This document shows, piece by piece, positions 37,361 to 46,449 of a stretch of DNA of 64,000 bases; within the stretch, counting starts at the first letter, position 1, and every line of letters starts with the position of its first letter. Both the position numbers and the translations under genes were made by a program. Location: assembly GCF_007559005.1 (NCBI RefSeq), contig NZ_CP041763.1, positions 900,463-964,462 of the forward strand, written 5' to 3'. This stretch comes from Gordonia zhaorongruii. Its GTDB lineage: Bacteria; Actinomycetota; Actinomycetes; Mycobacteriales; Mycobacteriaceae. The notes beneath the pieces were generated by a model. The model saw only the letters and a program-made list of their open reading frames with translations. It was not told where the DNA came from and ran no database searches.

Positions 37361-39283
37361 TCAGGACTTCTTGCCGAGCGCCGCCTCGGACTCGTCGAGC
37401 ATCAGGAACTCCTGATGCATGATCCGGTTGGTCAGGCGAGGAACCGCGTGATGCCCGAAGTCGACCAGGTCGCCGAGAAGGGTGTTGATCTGCTTCGGTC
37501 GGTCGACGATGGCGCGAAGCACCCGGCTGGCGGCCTTGTCCACGCTCCAGATGCCGGGCTGAGTTTGATACGCCTCGGTGGGGGCGATCATCCGCGTGCG
37601 TGTCAGCGGCAGCCGCACCGTGCTGAAGGTGACGTGATCGGACAAGGTCTCGGCGGCGGTCGCGTCGCTGAACGCCTCGAGTGCGGCTTTCGACGCGCCG
37701 TATGCGCCGAACCGCGGGCCATGGCTCTGCGCGGCGATCGACGACACGTTCACGATGTGCCCGGACTGGCGTTCCACCATGTGCGGCAGCAGCGCGAGTA
37801 TCAGGTGAACCGCGCCGAAGTAGTTGACCGCCATCGTCCGCCGGTAGTCGTGGGAACGGTCGGCGGCGTTCAAGGTGGAGCGACGGATCGAGCGACCCGC
37901 GTTGTTGACCAGCACGTCGACGTGACCGTGTTCGGTCAGCACCGACTTGATGAGCGTCTGCACGGCCGGCTCGTCGGTGATGTCGGCCGGATACACGTAC
38001 GCCTGCCCCGCGGGCAGGCCGGCTTTGGCGTTCTCGGCGTTCATCTCGTCGGCAGCCTCGGTGAGGCGATCGGCACTGCGCGCGACGAGGAAGACGTTGG
38101 CGCCGCGCGTGACGCACATGCGGGCGGCCGCCCTGCCGATGCCCGACGATGCGCCGGTGATCATGATGTTCTTCCCGACCAGCGGTCCGCGAAGATCGGA
38201 GCGTCGGTAGCGTGCCGGATCGAGGTGATCGCGCCAGTAACTCCACAGCCGTGGTCCGTACTCGGCGAGGTCGGGCAGGTCGACGTCTGCCTCCCGCAGT
38301 GCCGCGATGCTGTCGTCGCTGCGGAAATCGACAGGCAGCGAGATCAGGTCGAACATCACGTCCGGCACGCCGAGCTGCGCGGCCAGGAGGCCGCGTGCGG
38401 ACCGCAGCGGGCCGCGGCTTCCCGCTGCCAGGATCGGGCGGATCAGGGTATGGGGCAGTGCGTCGAATCCGCGTGGCGCGTCGAAGGCGGGAGCCAGCGT
38501 GTTGAACATGTCGGTGATGGTGCGACGCTGCGGGTCGGACAGGTGGAACACCAGCCCGTCGTCATCGGGCCGATGCGTGATCAGTGCGGCGATGGCGTCT
38601 GCCACGAAGTCGACCGGAACCAGGTTGATCGCACCGAGGTTCGGCATCGGCATCTTCAGGAACGACGGCAACTGCCCGAACAGCGCCAGCTGGCCGAAGA
38701 AGTAGTACGGGCCGTCGATCTTGTCCATCTCGCCGGTGCGGGAGTCGCCGACGACGGCGGAGGGGCGGTACACGCGCCACCGCAGTCCGGCGGTGTCCCG
38801 GACGGCCTTCTCGGCCTCGAACTTGGTCCGGTGATACGGAGTCGGAAAACCCTGCCCGAGGTCGAAATCGTCCTCGGTGTAGACGCCGTCCCAATCGCCT
38901 GCGACGGCGATCGACGACACGTGGTGCATCATCGCGTCGAGTCGTACGGCGAGCGCGGCGACCTTCGCGGTGCCCTCGACGTTCGCCTCCTCCTGGGAAG
39001 CGGTGTCCGCGGTCATGTCGTAGATCGCGGCGAGATGCACCACATGGTCGATGTCGCCGAGCGCGCCGACATCGGTGATCCCGAGATCACGCGACGTCAG
39101 ATCGCCGGTGACGGTGACGACGCGGTCGCCGCCGTCGACGGACTCCAGTAGCCGGCCGAAGCGCGGCAGGGAACTCGGACGCACGAGCGCTGTGATGCGG
39201 GCGTCGGGATCTTGCACGAGAAGTCGTTGCAGCACGCGGCTGCCGATGAAGCCCCCCGCGCCCGTTACTAGGTAACCGGTCAC
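37361..39283 (-). CDS. Two-domain SDR fatty acyl reductase-like protein (AcrA1/Rv3391-like)
   Basis: A 640-residue fusion of two Rossmann enzymes. The N-terminal half is an extended SDR (VTGAGGFIGSRVL near residue 7, FPTPYHRTKFEAE with the active YxxxK), similar to acyl-CoA reductases; the C-terminal half is a classical SDR (MITGASSGIGRAAARM, NNAGRSI, SSIAA...YGASKAAL). The order matches M. tuberculosis AcrA1 (Rv3391), a reductase of long-chain acyl groups. The substrate is inferred. It starts with GTG 39283 and ends one base from the imuB stop, so the two are convergent without a gap. Confidence 0.85.
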   Translation of the reverse strand: MTGYLVTGAGGFIGSRVLQRLLVQDPDARITALVRPSSLPRFGRLLESVDGGDRVVTVTGDLTSRDLGITDVGALGDIDHVVHLAAIYDMTADTASQEEANVEGTAKVAALAVRLDAMMHHVSSIAVAGDWDGVYTEDDFDLGQGFPTPYHRTKFEAEKAVRDTAGLRWRVYRPSAVVGDSRTGEMDKIDGPYYFFGQLALFGQLPSFLKMPMPNLGAINLVPVDFVADAIAALITHRPDDDGLVFHLSDPQRRTITDMFNTLAPAFDAPRGFDALPHTLIRPILAAGSRGPLRSARGLLAAQLGVPDVMFDLISLPVDFRSDDSIAALREADVDLPDLAEYGPRLWSYWRDHLDPARYRRSDLRGPLVGKNIMITGASSGIGRAAARMCVTRGANVFLVARSADRLTEAADEMNAENAKAGLPAGQAYVYPADITDEPAVQTLIKSVLTEHGHVDVLVNNAGRSIRRSTLNAADRSHDYRRTMAVNYFGAVHLILALLPHMVERQSGHIVNVSSIAAQSHGPRFGAYGASKAALEAFSDATAAETLSDHVTFSTVRLPLTRTRMIAPTEAYQTQPGIWSVDKAASRVLRAIVDRPKQINTLLGDLVDFGHHAVPRLTNRIMHQEFLMLDESEAALGKKS

Positions 39284-39361
39284 TGAAACAGGTTCTCACA
39301 TGTGGCGGGAGTCGTCCGATAGGTGTGCGTCGGCGGCGCTGCTTCCGGCAGCTTCCAGTAA

Positions 39362-39381
39362 TCGAACGTATGTTCTATAAT
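39362..39381 (+). promoter_or_regulatory. SOS box and -10 box of dnaE2
   Basis: TCGAACGTATGTTCTA (39362-39377) matches the LexA consensus at 15 of 16 positions outside the free spacer core. It runs into a perfect -10 hexamer TATAAT (39376-39381), which ends six bases before the dnaE2 ATG. LexA binding would cover the promoter, and the transcript should be leaderless. Confidence 0.93.
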
Positions 39382-39387
39382 CGGGAT

Positions 39388-42300
39388 ATGGGTTGGAGTA
39401 ACGGTCCGCCGACCTGGTCGGAGATGGAACGGGTGCTGTCGGGGCGTGCCCCGTCGGCGGCGGATCGGCGCGGTGAGACCTTCGCACCTAACAGCCAGAG
39501 CGGCGACGGGGGAGACTCCCCGGCCTGGTCGCGCAAGCGCGGTGAGTACGTGCCGGGAGACATCGCGTTCGGGTCGTCGACGGTGGCGTTCGCGGAACTG
39601 CACGCGCACAGCGCCTACAGCTTTCTGGACGGGGCGTCGATGCCGGAGGCGATGGTCGAGGAGGCGCAACGGCTCGGGCTGAAGGCGCTGGCGCTGACCG
39701 ACCACGACGGCTTCTACGGGGTGGTGCGCTTCGCCGAGGCGGCCCGCGAGTTCGGCATGCCGACCGTGTTCGGTGCCGAACTGTCGTTGCAGCACGACGC
39801 GGCCCGCGCCGGCGCGGTGGATCCGGCGGGCGATCACCTGCTGGTGCTCGCCCGCCGGGACGAGGGCTACCGGCGACTGTCCCGGGTGATCGCCGACGCT
39901 CATATGACCGGCGGCGAGAAGGGGCTGCTGCGCTACGACGGCGATGCGATCACCGAGGCGGCCGCGGACGGGGACTGGCTGGTGCTGACCGGGTGCCGCA
40001 AGGGGGAGGTGCGTCGAGGGCTGGCGCGCGCCGGACGCAAAGGCGCACAGACCGCGCTGGGCGATCTGGTGGACCGGTTCGGAGCGGGCAACGTCGCCGT
40101 CGAACTGACCGCCACGGGCCACTCCGCCGACGACGAGCGCAATGCGATTCTCGCCGGACTCGCCGCCGAGATGCGGATACCGACGGTCGCGACGACGGGC
40201 GCGCACTTCGCCGGACCGTCCAGTCGGCGGCTGGCGACCGCGGTGGCGGCCGTCCGGTCGCGCACCGACATCACGACCATCGACGGCTGGCTGCCGGGGG
40301 TGGGAGGGGCGCACCTGCGCAGCGGCGACGAGATGGCCAGGCTGCTTCCCGCTCATCCGGAGGCCATCGACAACGCGGTGCAGATGGCGGCAGACTGCGC
40401 CTTCTCGCTGGGACTGATCGCGCCGAACCTGCCGCCGTTCGACGTCCCCGGAGGGCACACGGAGGCGTCGTGGCTGCGGCACCTCACCGAGGAGGGCGCG
40501 GTGCGCCGCTACGGGACTCGCGCGCAGCGCCCGGACGCGTACCGGCAGATAGATCACGAGCTGGCGATCATCGAGACGCTGACGTTCCCCGGCTACTTCC
40601 TGGTGGTCCACGACATCGTCGCGTTCTGCAAACGCAACGACATCCTGTGTCAGGGGCGGGGGAGCGCCGCGAACTCGGCGGTCTGCTTCGCGCTCGGCAT
40701 CACCAACGTCGATCCGGTGGGCAACTCGCTGCTGTTCGAGCGATTCCTCTCACCGGAGCGCGACGGCCCGCCCGACATCGACGTCGACATCGAATCGGAT
40801 CGGCGCGAGGAGGCCATCCAGTACGTGTACTCGCGGCACGGTCGGGCACACAGTGCCCAGGTGGCGAACGTGATCACCTACCGCGGCCGGTCCGCGGTGC
40901 GCGACATGGCCAGAGCGCTCGGCTACGCACCAGGACAGCAGGACGCGTGGAGCAAGGTCCCCGACTCCGCGCCCGACGACGTCCGTGATCTGGCGTCGCA
41001 GATCTCCGCCATGCCACGACATCTGGGCATTCACTCCGGCGGGATGGTGATCTGCGACCGGCCGATCGCCGACGTGTGCCCCACGGAGTGGGCGCGCATG
41101 CCCGGGCGCAGCGTTCTGCAGTGGGACAAGGACGACTGCGCCGCCATCGGTCTGGTGAAGTTCGACCTTCTCGGTCTCGGCATGCTGTCGGCACTGCATT
41201 ACGCGATCGATCTGGTGGCGCAGCACAAGGGCATCGAGGTGGATCTGGCGACACTCGATCTGACCGAGGAAGCCGTCTACGACATGCTGTGCCGGGCCGA
41301 CTCGGTCGGGGTGTTCCAGGTGGAGTCGCGTGCGCAGATGGCGACCCTGCCGCGCCTGCGGCCCCGCAACTTCTACGACCTGGTGGTCGAGGTGGCGCTC
41401 ATCCGGCCGGGGCCGATCCAGGGCGGGTCGGTGCACCCGTACATCCGCAGACGCAACGGGGAGGAGGAACCCGCCGTCGAGCATCCGTCCATGCACAAGT
41501 CGCTCGATCGGACGCTGGGCATCCCGCTGTTCCAGGAGCAGATGATGCAACTGGCGGTGGACGTCGCCGGATTCGACGCGACCGAGGCCGACCAGCTGCG
41601 CAGGGCGATGGGCTCCAAGCGGTCTCCGGAGCGGATGGAGCGGCTGCGGAGGCGGTTCTACGACGGCATGCGGGAGACGAACGGGATCGTCGGAGAGACC
41701 GCTGACCGCATCTACGAGAAGATGGCCGCCTTCGCCAACTTCGGTTTTCCGGAGAGTCATTCGCAGAGTTTCGCGTCGTTGGTGTTCTATTCGTCGTGGT
41801 TCAAGCTGCACCATCCGGCTGCGTTCTGCGCCGCGCTGTTGCGGGCGCAGCCGATGGGCTTCTACTCGCCGCAGTCCCTGGTCGCCGACGCGCGGCGGCA
41901 CGGGGTGACGGTGCACCGGCCCGATGTGAACTCGTCGCTGTCGTATGCGGGTCTGGAGAACGGCGGTCTGGACGTGCGGATCGGGCTGGCCGCGGTCCGC
42001 GGACTCTCCGACGACGCGGCGCAGCGGATCGTCGACGCCCGTGAATCGGGTGGGGGGTTCACGTCGGTGGCCGACCTGTCGCGTCGTACCGAACTGACCC
42101 TCGCTCAACTGGAATCGCTCGCCACCGCAGGAGCTTTCGCGGATTTCGGTCTGGACCGCCGGTCCGCCCTGTGGGAGGCGGGGGCCGCCGCCGGCCTGCG
42201 CGAGGATCAACTGGAGATGACATCGCCGAGGGAGGCTCCCGCGCTGCCCGGCATGTCGGAAGTGGAGCTGACTGCGGTGGACGCGGTGTCGACGGGGATA

Positions 42301-42666
42301 TCGCCGCGCGCCTACCCGACTCAGTACCTGCGGCCGCGTCTCGACGCGATGGGCGTGGTCCCGGCGGACGGACTGCTGTCGGTGCCGGACGGGTCGCGCG
42401 TGCTCGTCGGGGGAGCGGTCACGCACCGGCAGCGTCCCGCGACAGCGTCGGGCGTCACGTTTGTGAACCTCGAGGATGAGACCGGAATGGTGAACGTCGT
42501 CTGCTCGGTGGGTCTGTGGTCCAGGTACCGGGCCCTCGCGCAGACCGCGTCGGCGATGTTGATCCGCGGCAAGGTGCAGAACGCGGAAGGAGCGGTGACC
42601 GTCGTCGCCGACCGGATCCAGAAACTGGATCTGAAGGTGGGCACCCGGTCACGGGATTGGTGCTGA
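39388..42666 (+). CDS. dnaE2: Error-prone DNA polymerase III alpha subunit DnaE2
   Basis: DnaE2 is the SOS-induced translesion polymerase behind damage-induced mutation. The PHP domain is at the N-terminus (AELHAHSAYSFLDGAS, ALTDHDGFYGVV); the polymerase active site is PDIDVDIESDRREE; the helix-hairpin-helix and OB-fold regions lie after residue 830, ending near VTVVADRIQKLDLKV. At 1092 residues it is the short DnaE2 form, not the replicative DnaE1. ATG 39388 fits the -10 box and SOS box upstream; it gives MGWSNGPPTWSEMER, the typical DnaE2 start. Confidence 0.96.
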   Translation: MGWSNGPPTWSEMERVLSGRAPSAADRRGETFAPNSQSGDGGDSPAWSRKRGEYVPGDIAFGSSTVAFAELHAHSAYSFLDGASMPEAMVEEAQRLGLKALALTDHDGFYGVVRFAEAAREFGMPTVFGAELSLQHDAARAGAVDPAGDHLLVLARRDEGYRRLSRVIADAHMTGGEKGLLRYDGDAITEAAADGDWLVLTGCRKGEVRRGLARAGRKGAQTALGDLVDRFGAGNVAVELTATGHSADDERNAILAGLAAEMRIPTVATTGAHFAGPSSRRLATAVAAVRSRTDITTIDGWLPGVGGAHLRSGDEMARLLPAHPEAIDNAVQMAADCAFSLGLIAPNLPPFDVPGGHTEASWLRHLTEEGAVRRYGTRAQRPDAYRQIDHELAIIETLTFPGYFLVVHDIVAFCKRNDILCQGRGSAANSAVCFALGITNVDPVGNSLLFERFLSPERDGPPDIDVDIESDRREEAIQYVYSRHGRAHSAQVANVITYRGRSAVRDMARALGYAPGQQDAWSKVPDSAPDDVRDLASQISAMPRHLGIHSGGMVICDRPIADVCPTEWARMPGRSVLQWDKDDCAAIGLVKFDLLGLGMLSALHYAIDLVAQHKGIEVDLATLDLTEEAVYDMLCRADSVGVFQVESRAQMATLPRLRPRNFYDLVVEVALIRPGPIQGGSVHPYIRRRNGEEEPAVEHPSMHKSLDRTLGIPLFQEQMMQLAVDVAGFDATEADQLRRAMGSKRSPERMERLRRRFYDGMRETNGIVGETADRIYEKMAAFANFGFPESHSQSFASLVFYSSWFKLHHPAAFCAALLRAQPMGFYSPQSLVADARRHGVTVHRPDVNSSLSYAGLENGGLDVRIGLAAVRGLSDDAAQRIVDARESGGGFTSVADLSRRTELTLAQLESLATAGAFADFGLDRRSALWEAGAAAGLREDQLEMTSPREAPALPGMSEVELTAVDAVSTGISPRAYPTQYLRPRLDAMGVVPADGLLSVPDGSRVLVGGAVTHRQRPATASGVTFVNLEDETGMVNVVCSVGLWSRYRALAQTASAMLIRGKVQNAEGAVTVVADRIQKLDLKVGTRSRDWC

Positions 42667-42682
42667 GCGGAATCGGGTGGAG

Positions 42683-43147
42683 TTACACGGCTCCGTCGAA
42701 ATCGTGCTGACGCCACGCCTCGTAGAGCGCGACGCTGGTCGCGTTGGCGAGATTCATCGACCGACGACCCGGCAGCATCGGGATCCGGAGCTGCTCGGTG
42801 ACGTGCGAGTCGGCGAGCACCTCATCGGGAAGTCCGGTCGGTTCGGGGCCGAACAGCAGCACATCGCCGGGCCGGTACTCGACATCGGTGTGGAAACGAC
42901 TCGCGTGCGCGGTGAACGCGAAGACCCGCTCGGGCGCCAGCGCATCCCAGGCGGTCTCCAGATCCGGGTGAACAGTCACGTTCGCCATGTCGTGGTAATC
43001 GAGTCCCGCCCGTTTGACCTGGGCATCGGTCATGGTGAAACCGAGCGGTTCGATCAGGTGGAGCTCGCATCCGGTGTTGGCCGCTATCCGGATCGCGTTG
43101 CCGGTATTCGGCGGGATGCAGGGGGCGAAGAACATGATCCGGAACAC
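42683..43147 (-). CDS. trmL: tRNA (cytidine/uridine-2'-O-)-methyltransferase TrmL
   Basis: A SPOUT-class methyltransferase that 2'-O-methylates the wobble base of some leucine tRNAs. The 154-residue protein shows APCIPPNTGNAIRIAANTG, GLDYHDMANVTVH and the knot motif MLPGRRSMNLANATSVALYEAWR. GTG 43147 gives the family start VFRIMFFAP and has TAGACT (43160-43155) seven bases upstream, again leaderless in look. The same frame continues upstream without homology. Confidence 0.92.
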   Translation of the reverse strand: MFRIMFFAPCIPPNTGNAIRIAANTGCELHLIEPLGFTMTDAQVKRAGLDYHDMANVTVHPDLETAWDALAPERVFAFTAHASRFHTDVEYRPGDVLLFGPEPTGLPDEVLADSHVTEQLRIPMLPGRRSMNLANATSVALYEAWRQHDFDGAV

Positions 43148-43166
43148 GGGAGCGAGTCTATGCCCC

Positions 43167-43195
43167 TTGACGCCGTCGAACGGTCGTGCGATGAT
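43167..43195 (+). promoter_or_regulatory. Promoter upstream of the 60-residue protein gene
   Basis: TTGACG (43167-43172) and GATGAT (43190-43195) are separated by 17 bases, a good vegetative promoter. The start of transcription should be near 43202, leaving about 215 bases of 5' leader before the ATG at 43417. Confidence 0.55.
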
Positions 43196-43416
43196 GTGTT
43201 GTCCGCAGCATCCACGGGCGTCGACCTGCCAGGTCCGCCGATGCAGCTGCGAAACTCCTGAGGGCCTCCGGGTCTGGATGAGCGCGCCGATAAGCGCCGA
43301 CATCACGAGAACCTCACGTAGTCCCTTGATCGGGCCCACAGCGGAGCCCCAAGACCCACACACTTCTGCAGTGGCTTCGTGCTGCTGCCTGCAAACGATG
43401 CCTAGGAGGCATACAC

Positions 43417-43599
43417 ATGAATACCAACCTGAACACCACCACCATCGGTAAGAACTTCCAGAACGCCGCTCCGACCACCACCGAGTCGCTCGACCCGCGG
43501 CAGACCGTGTGGTTCCAGATCGACGACGCAACCGGCTTCTACGTCACCGTCGAGGAGTTCCTCGCCGTCGCCCGCTCGCAGCAGATGGCAGCCGCCTGA
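43417..43599 (+). CDS. Small protein of unknown function upstream of folD
   Basis: A 60-residue protein with an Asn/Thr-rich head (MNTNLNTTTIGKNFQNAAP) and a compact acidic-aromatic end (VWFQIDDATGFYVTVEEFLAVARSQQM). The Shine-Dalgarno TAGGAGG is eight bases before the ATG, one of the best in the window, which argues for a real and possibly abundant protein. A promoter lies about 220 bases upstream, leaving a long leader. No family is recognised and there is no membrane helix or signal peptide. Confidence 0.72.
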   Translation: MNTNLNTTTIGKNFQNAAPTTTESLDPRQTVWFQIDDATGFYVTVEEFLAVARSQQMAAA

Positions 43600-43635
43600 C
43601 CCGCGAAACGGCGGTCAGTGGAACAATGGAACACC

Positions 43636-44499
43636 GTGACGGCGATTCGACTGGACGGCAAGCTCACCCGAGACGAGATCTTCACTGACCTGAAGACGCG
43701 CGTGGACGCACTCCGCGCCGCGGGCATCACCCCAGGCCTGGGAACGGTCCTGGTGGGAGACGATCCGGGGTCGCATTCGTACGTCAAGGGCAAGCACTCG
43801 GACTGCGCCAAGGTCGGCATCTCGTCGATCCGCCGGGATCTGCCGGCCGATGTATCGCAGGACGAGCTGAACGCCACGATCGACGAACTCAATGCCGATC
43901 CGGCGTGCACCGGCTACATCGTGCAACTGCCGCTGCCGAAGCATCTCGACGAGAACGCCGCGCTCGAGCGCATCCTTCCCGAGAAGGACGCTGACGGTCT
44001 GCATCCGATCAACCTCGGTCGGCTCGTGCTCGGCAAGGAGTCGACTCTCCCGTGTACTCCGCGGGGAGTCATCCACCTGCTGCGTCGCTACGACATCGAA
44101 CTGAACGGTGCACACGTCACCGTCATCGGCCGTGGAGTGACCATCGGTCGCCCGATCGGCCTCCTGCTGACCCGGCGCAGCGAGAACGCCACCGTCACGC
44201 TCTGCCACACCGGGACCCGTGATCTGGCCGCCGAGGTGAGCCGTGCCGACATCGTCGTCGCGGCCGCGGGCGTGGGACACCTGATCACCGCGGACATGGT
44301 GAAGCCCGGTGCCGCCGTCGTCGACGTGGGCGTCAGCCGCATCGACGGCAAGCTGATCGGCGATGTGGCCCCCGAAGTGTGGGACGTGGCGGGTGCCGTG
44401 TCGCCGAACCCCGGTGGCGTTGGTCCGCTCACGCGCGCCTTCCTGCTCGCCAACGTCGTCGAACGCGCCGAATCTCAGTCGGCGGTCGCGGGGGACTGA
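43636..44499 (+). CDS. folD: Methylenetetrahydrofolate dehydrogenase/cyclohydrolase FolD
   Basis: FolD interconverts methylene-, methenyl- and formyl-tetrahydrofolate with NADP. The active-site YxxxK is SYVKGKHSD, the signature PLPKHLDE and the Rossmann motif [16 protein letters not shown] are intact, as is [18 protein letters not shown] 43636 is chosen ([14 protein letters not shown]), matching mycobacterial FolD; a GTG at 43618 would add six non-homologous residues. 287 residues. Its stop overlaps the next gene (TGATG). Confidence 0.95.
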   Translation: MTAIRLDGKLTRDEIFTDLKTRVDALRAAGITPGLGTVLVGDDPGSHSYVKGKHSDCAKVGISSIRRDLPADVSQDELNATIDELNADPACTGYIVQLPLPKHLDENAALERILPEKDADGLHPINLGRLVLGKESTLPCTPRGVIHLLRRYDIELNGAHVTVIGRGVTIGRPIGLLLTRRSENATVTLCHTGTRDLAAEVSRADIVVAAAGVGHLITADMVKPGAAVVDVGVSRIDGKLIGDVAPEVWDVAGAVSPNPGGVGPLTRAFLLANVVERAESQSAVAGD

Positions 44500-44813
44500 T
44501 GGCCGAGAACCGCATCGAGAGCATCCGGCGGGCCAGGCGCCTGCACGGAGTCATCGCCAACATCCCGTTCTACGTGGTGCTGGCGTTGATCGCGATCGCG
44601 GGCGTGCTGATCCTGCTGGACCGGTGGCGCCGCGGCGCCTTCGTGTTCGGATCGGCGATCCTCGTCGCCGCCACGATCCGTGCCGTACTGCCGACCAGTC
44701 GGGTGGGCTTGCTCCAAGTTCGGGGACGTGCGTTCGACGTGGCGAGCATGGCGGCCCTCGGCGCCTCCGTGCTGTGGCTGGCGACGTCGATCGACTCCCT
44801 GGGCACGGCGTGA
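44499..44813 (+). CDS. DUF3017 membrane protein
   Basis: A 104-residue protein with three hydrophobic segments (IPFYVVLALIAIAGVLILL, GAFVFGSAILVAATIRAVLP, VASMAALGASVLWLATSI). DUF3017 genes follow folD throughout Mycobacteriales (Rv3355c in M. tuberculosis). Function is unknown. It starts at an ATG overlapping the folD stop by one base. Confidence 0.87.
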   Translation: MAENRIESIRRARRLHGVIANIPFYVVLALIAIAGVLILLDRWRRGAFVFGSAILVAATIRAVLPTSRVGLLQVRGRAFDVASMAALGASVLWLATSIDSLGTA

Positions 44814-44861
44814 TCCTGCGCCTGCCGGACCGCGCACGCCCGGCATGTGTCACCGTGGAGT

Positions 44862-45242
44862 ATGGCCGAATCGACTGCTGACGAACGGGACCTGTACCGC
44901 CGCTGGATCGATGAGCTGTGGAACGGTCCCAGCGACCGCGAGAAGCTCCTGGAGGTGGCCGAGGAACTCGTGTCCGAGGAGTTCGTCGGTCACTGGCCGA
45001 ACGTCGAGGTGGTCGGACCCGGCAAACTCGCCGCTCTCATCGCCGCCACTAAGGCGACGTTCAAGGACATCGAATTCGAGATCGTGGTCCCGCCGTTCGC
45101 GGACGGCGGCTTCGTCGCCGGACGCTGGATCGGCACCGGGACCGGTGTGGCAGGGGAGTCCAGCCAGTTCGCCGGCAACGACATCCTCAGCGTGCACGAC
45201 GGAAAGTTCACCGAGTACTGGGTGGCGTCGGCCGGCGGCTGA
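44862..45242 (+). CDS. SnoaL-like ester cyclase/NTF2-fold protein
   Basis: A 126-residue protein of the SnoaL-like polyketide cyclase family (NTF2 fold). Marks are the opening helix DLYRRWIDELWNG, EEFVGHWPNVEVVGPGKLAALIAATKATFKDIEFEI and GRWIGTGTG...HDGKFTEYWVASAGG. Such proteins are common and of varied function, including cyclases and nuclear-transport-like small-molecule binders; no substrate can be assigned. ATG 44862 has GTGGAG just upstream. Confidence 0.8.
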   Translation: MAESTADERDLYRRWIDELWNGPSDREKLLEVAEELVSEEFVGHWPNVEVVGPGKLAALIAATKATFKDIEFEIVVPPFADGGFVAGRWIGTGTGVAGESSQFAGNDILSVHDGKFTEYWVASAGG

Positions 45243-45245
45243 GGC

Positions 45246-46403
45246 TCAGTCGCGACGGATCCGGTGGACCAGATTCACCGTGGTGCGCAGCAGTTCGCCG
45301 ACCGCTTCGGGTTCGGTGAGGAAGCCGTCGTGTCCCGCGTCCGATCGCAGGATGTGCAGGTCGCCGACGCAGTTTCCGAGTTCGTCCGCCAGTTCTTCCT
45401 GCTGATAGAGCGGGTAGAGACGGTCCGAATCGACGCCGACCACGATCGTCGGCACCGTGCAGGCGTTGAGGGCGGCCTTCACACCGCCGCGTCCACGTCC
45501 TACGTCGTGATTGCTGAGAACCTCCGACAGTGCGACGTAGCTGCCCGGATCGAACCGCTCTTTCAGCTTGTCGGCCTGGTACTCGAGGTAGCTGGCGATC
45601 GCGTACCGGCCGCCGACGAGCGGATTCTCGTCGGCCTGCGGGAAGTTCTCGAAGCGGCCGTCGAGTTCGCGATCGCTCCGGTACGACAGGTGGGCGATGC
45701 GACGCGCGATGCCCATGCCGGTCATCGGCGCCCGATCGGACCCGTAATAGTCACCGTTCTGCCAATCCGGATCGGCCTTGATCGCAGCGACCTGGGTGGT
45801 CTGCGTGCCGATCTGATCGGCTGACGCCCGGGCGCCGACAGCGAACAGCAGTGCGGTGTCGACCCGGTCGGGGTACATCGCGGCCCATTCGAGGGCGCGG
45901 GCACCGCCCATGGATCCACCGGTGACGATCGCGAAGCGGTCGATGCCGGCCTTCTCGAACGCCCGCATTTCGGCGTCGACGAGGTCGCGCACGGTCAGCA
46001 GCGGGAAGCGGGAGCCCCACGCCCGGCCGTCGGGGGCGATGGTGCCGGGACCGGTGGACCCGTAACAGCCGCCGATCGCGTTGGGGGCCACGACGCACCA
46101 TTCGTCGGTGTCGATCGCCGCGCCCGGACCGACCAGGCTGTCCCACCAACCGGTCATCGCGAACCGCTCGTCGGCGGGACCTGCCACATGGGAGTTACCG
46201 GTCAGGGCGTGCAAAGCCAGGATGACGTTGTCCCGCGCCTGATTCGGTGTGCCCCACTTCTGGAAGGTGACCGTGACATCGGCGATCTGCGCCCCGGATT
46301 CGAGGGTCAGATCGCCGATGCGCACAGCGGTGTCCGACCCGTCCGGGCGAGTAGCCCAGTCCGGGTCGAACGCCGTGGCGGCGGGGTAGATGTTCACCGA
46401 CAC
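45246..46403 (-). CDS. metX: Homoserine O-acetyltransferase
   Basis: MetX acetylates homoserine to O-acetylhomoserine, the substrate of the sulfhydrylase encoded just upstream. It is an alpha/beta hydrolase-fold enzyme of 385 residues: nucleophile in [15 protein letters not shown], acid in [10 protein letters not shown] and histidine in [11 protein letters not shown]; the conserved LTGNSH and GPGTIAPDG loops are present. GTG 46403 is the start. It follows metZ by 46 bases in one operon, so both fall under the SAM-IV riboswitch. Confidence 0.95.
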   Translation of the reverse strand: MSVNIYPAATAFDPDWATRPDGSDTAVRIGDLTLESGAQIADVTVTFQKWGTPNQARDNVILALHALTGNSHVAGPADERFAMTGWWDSLVGPGAAIDTDEWCVVAPNAIGGCYGSTGPGTIAPDGRAWGSRFPLLTVRDLVDAEMRAFEKAGIDRFAIVTGGSMGGARALEWAAMYPDRVDTALLFAVGARASADQIGTQTTQVAAIKADPDWQNGDYYGSDRAPMTGMGIARRIAHLSYRSDRELDGRFENFPQADENPLVGGRYAIASYLEYQADKLKERFDPGSYVALSEVLSNHDVGRGRGGVKAALNACTVPTIVVGVDSDRLYPLYQQEELADELGNCVGDLHILRSDAGHDGFLTEPEAVGELLRTTVNLVHRIRRD

Positions 46404-46449
46404 CCCTCGCCTCCCATCACTTCCTGCACCACCTAGTTGTCTAGTCGAA

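Noticed and set aside
37175-39151. 658-codon plus-strand frame running past imuB
   Set aside because: Out-of-frame in imuB and antisense to the reductase gene; no domain.
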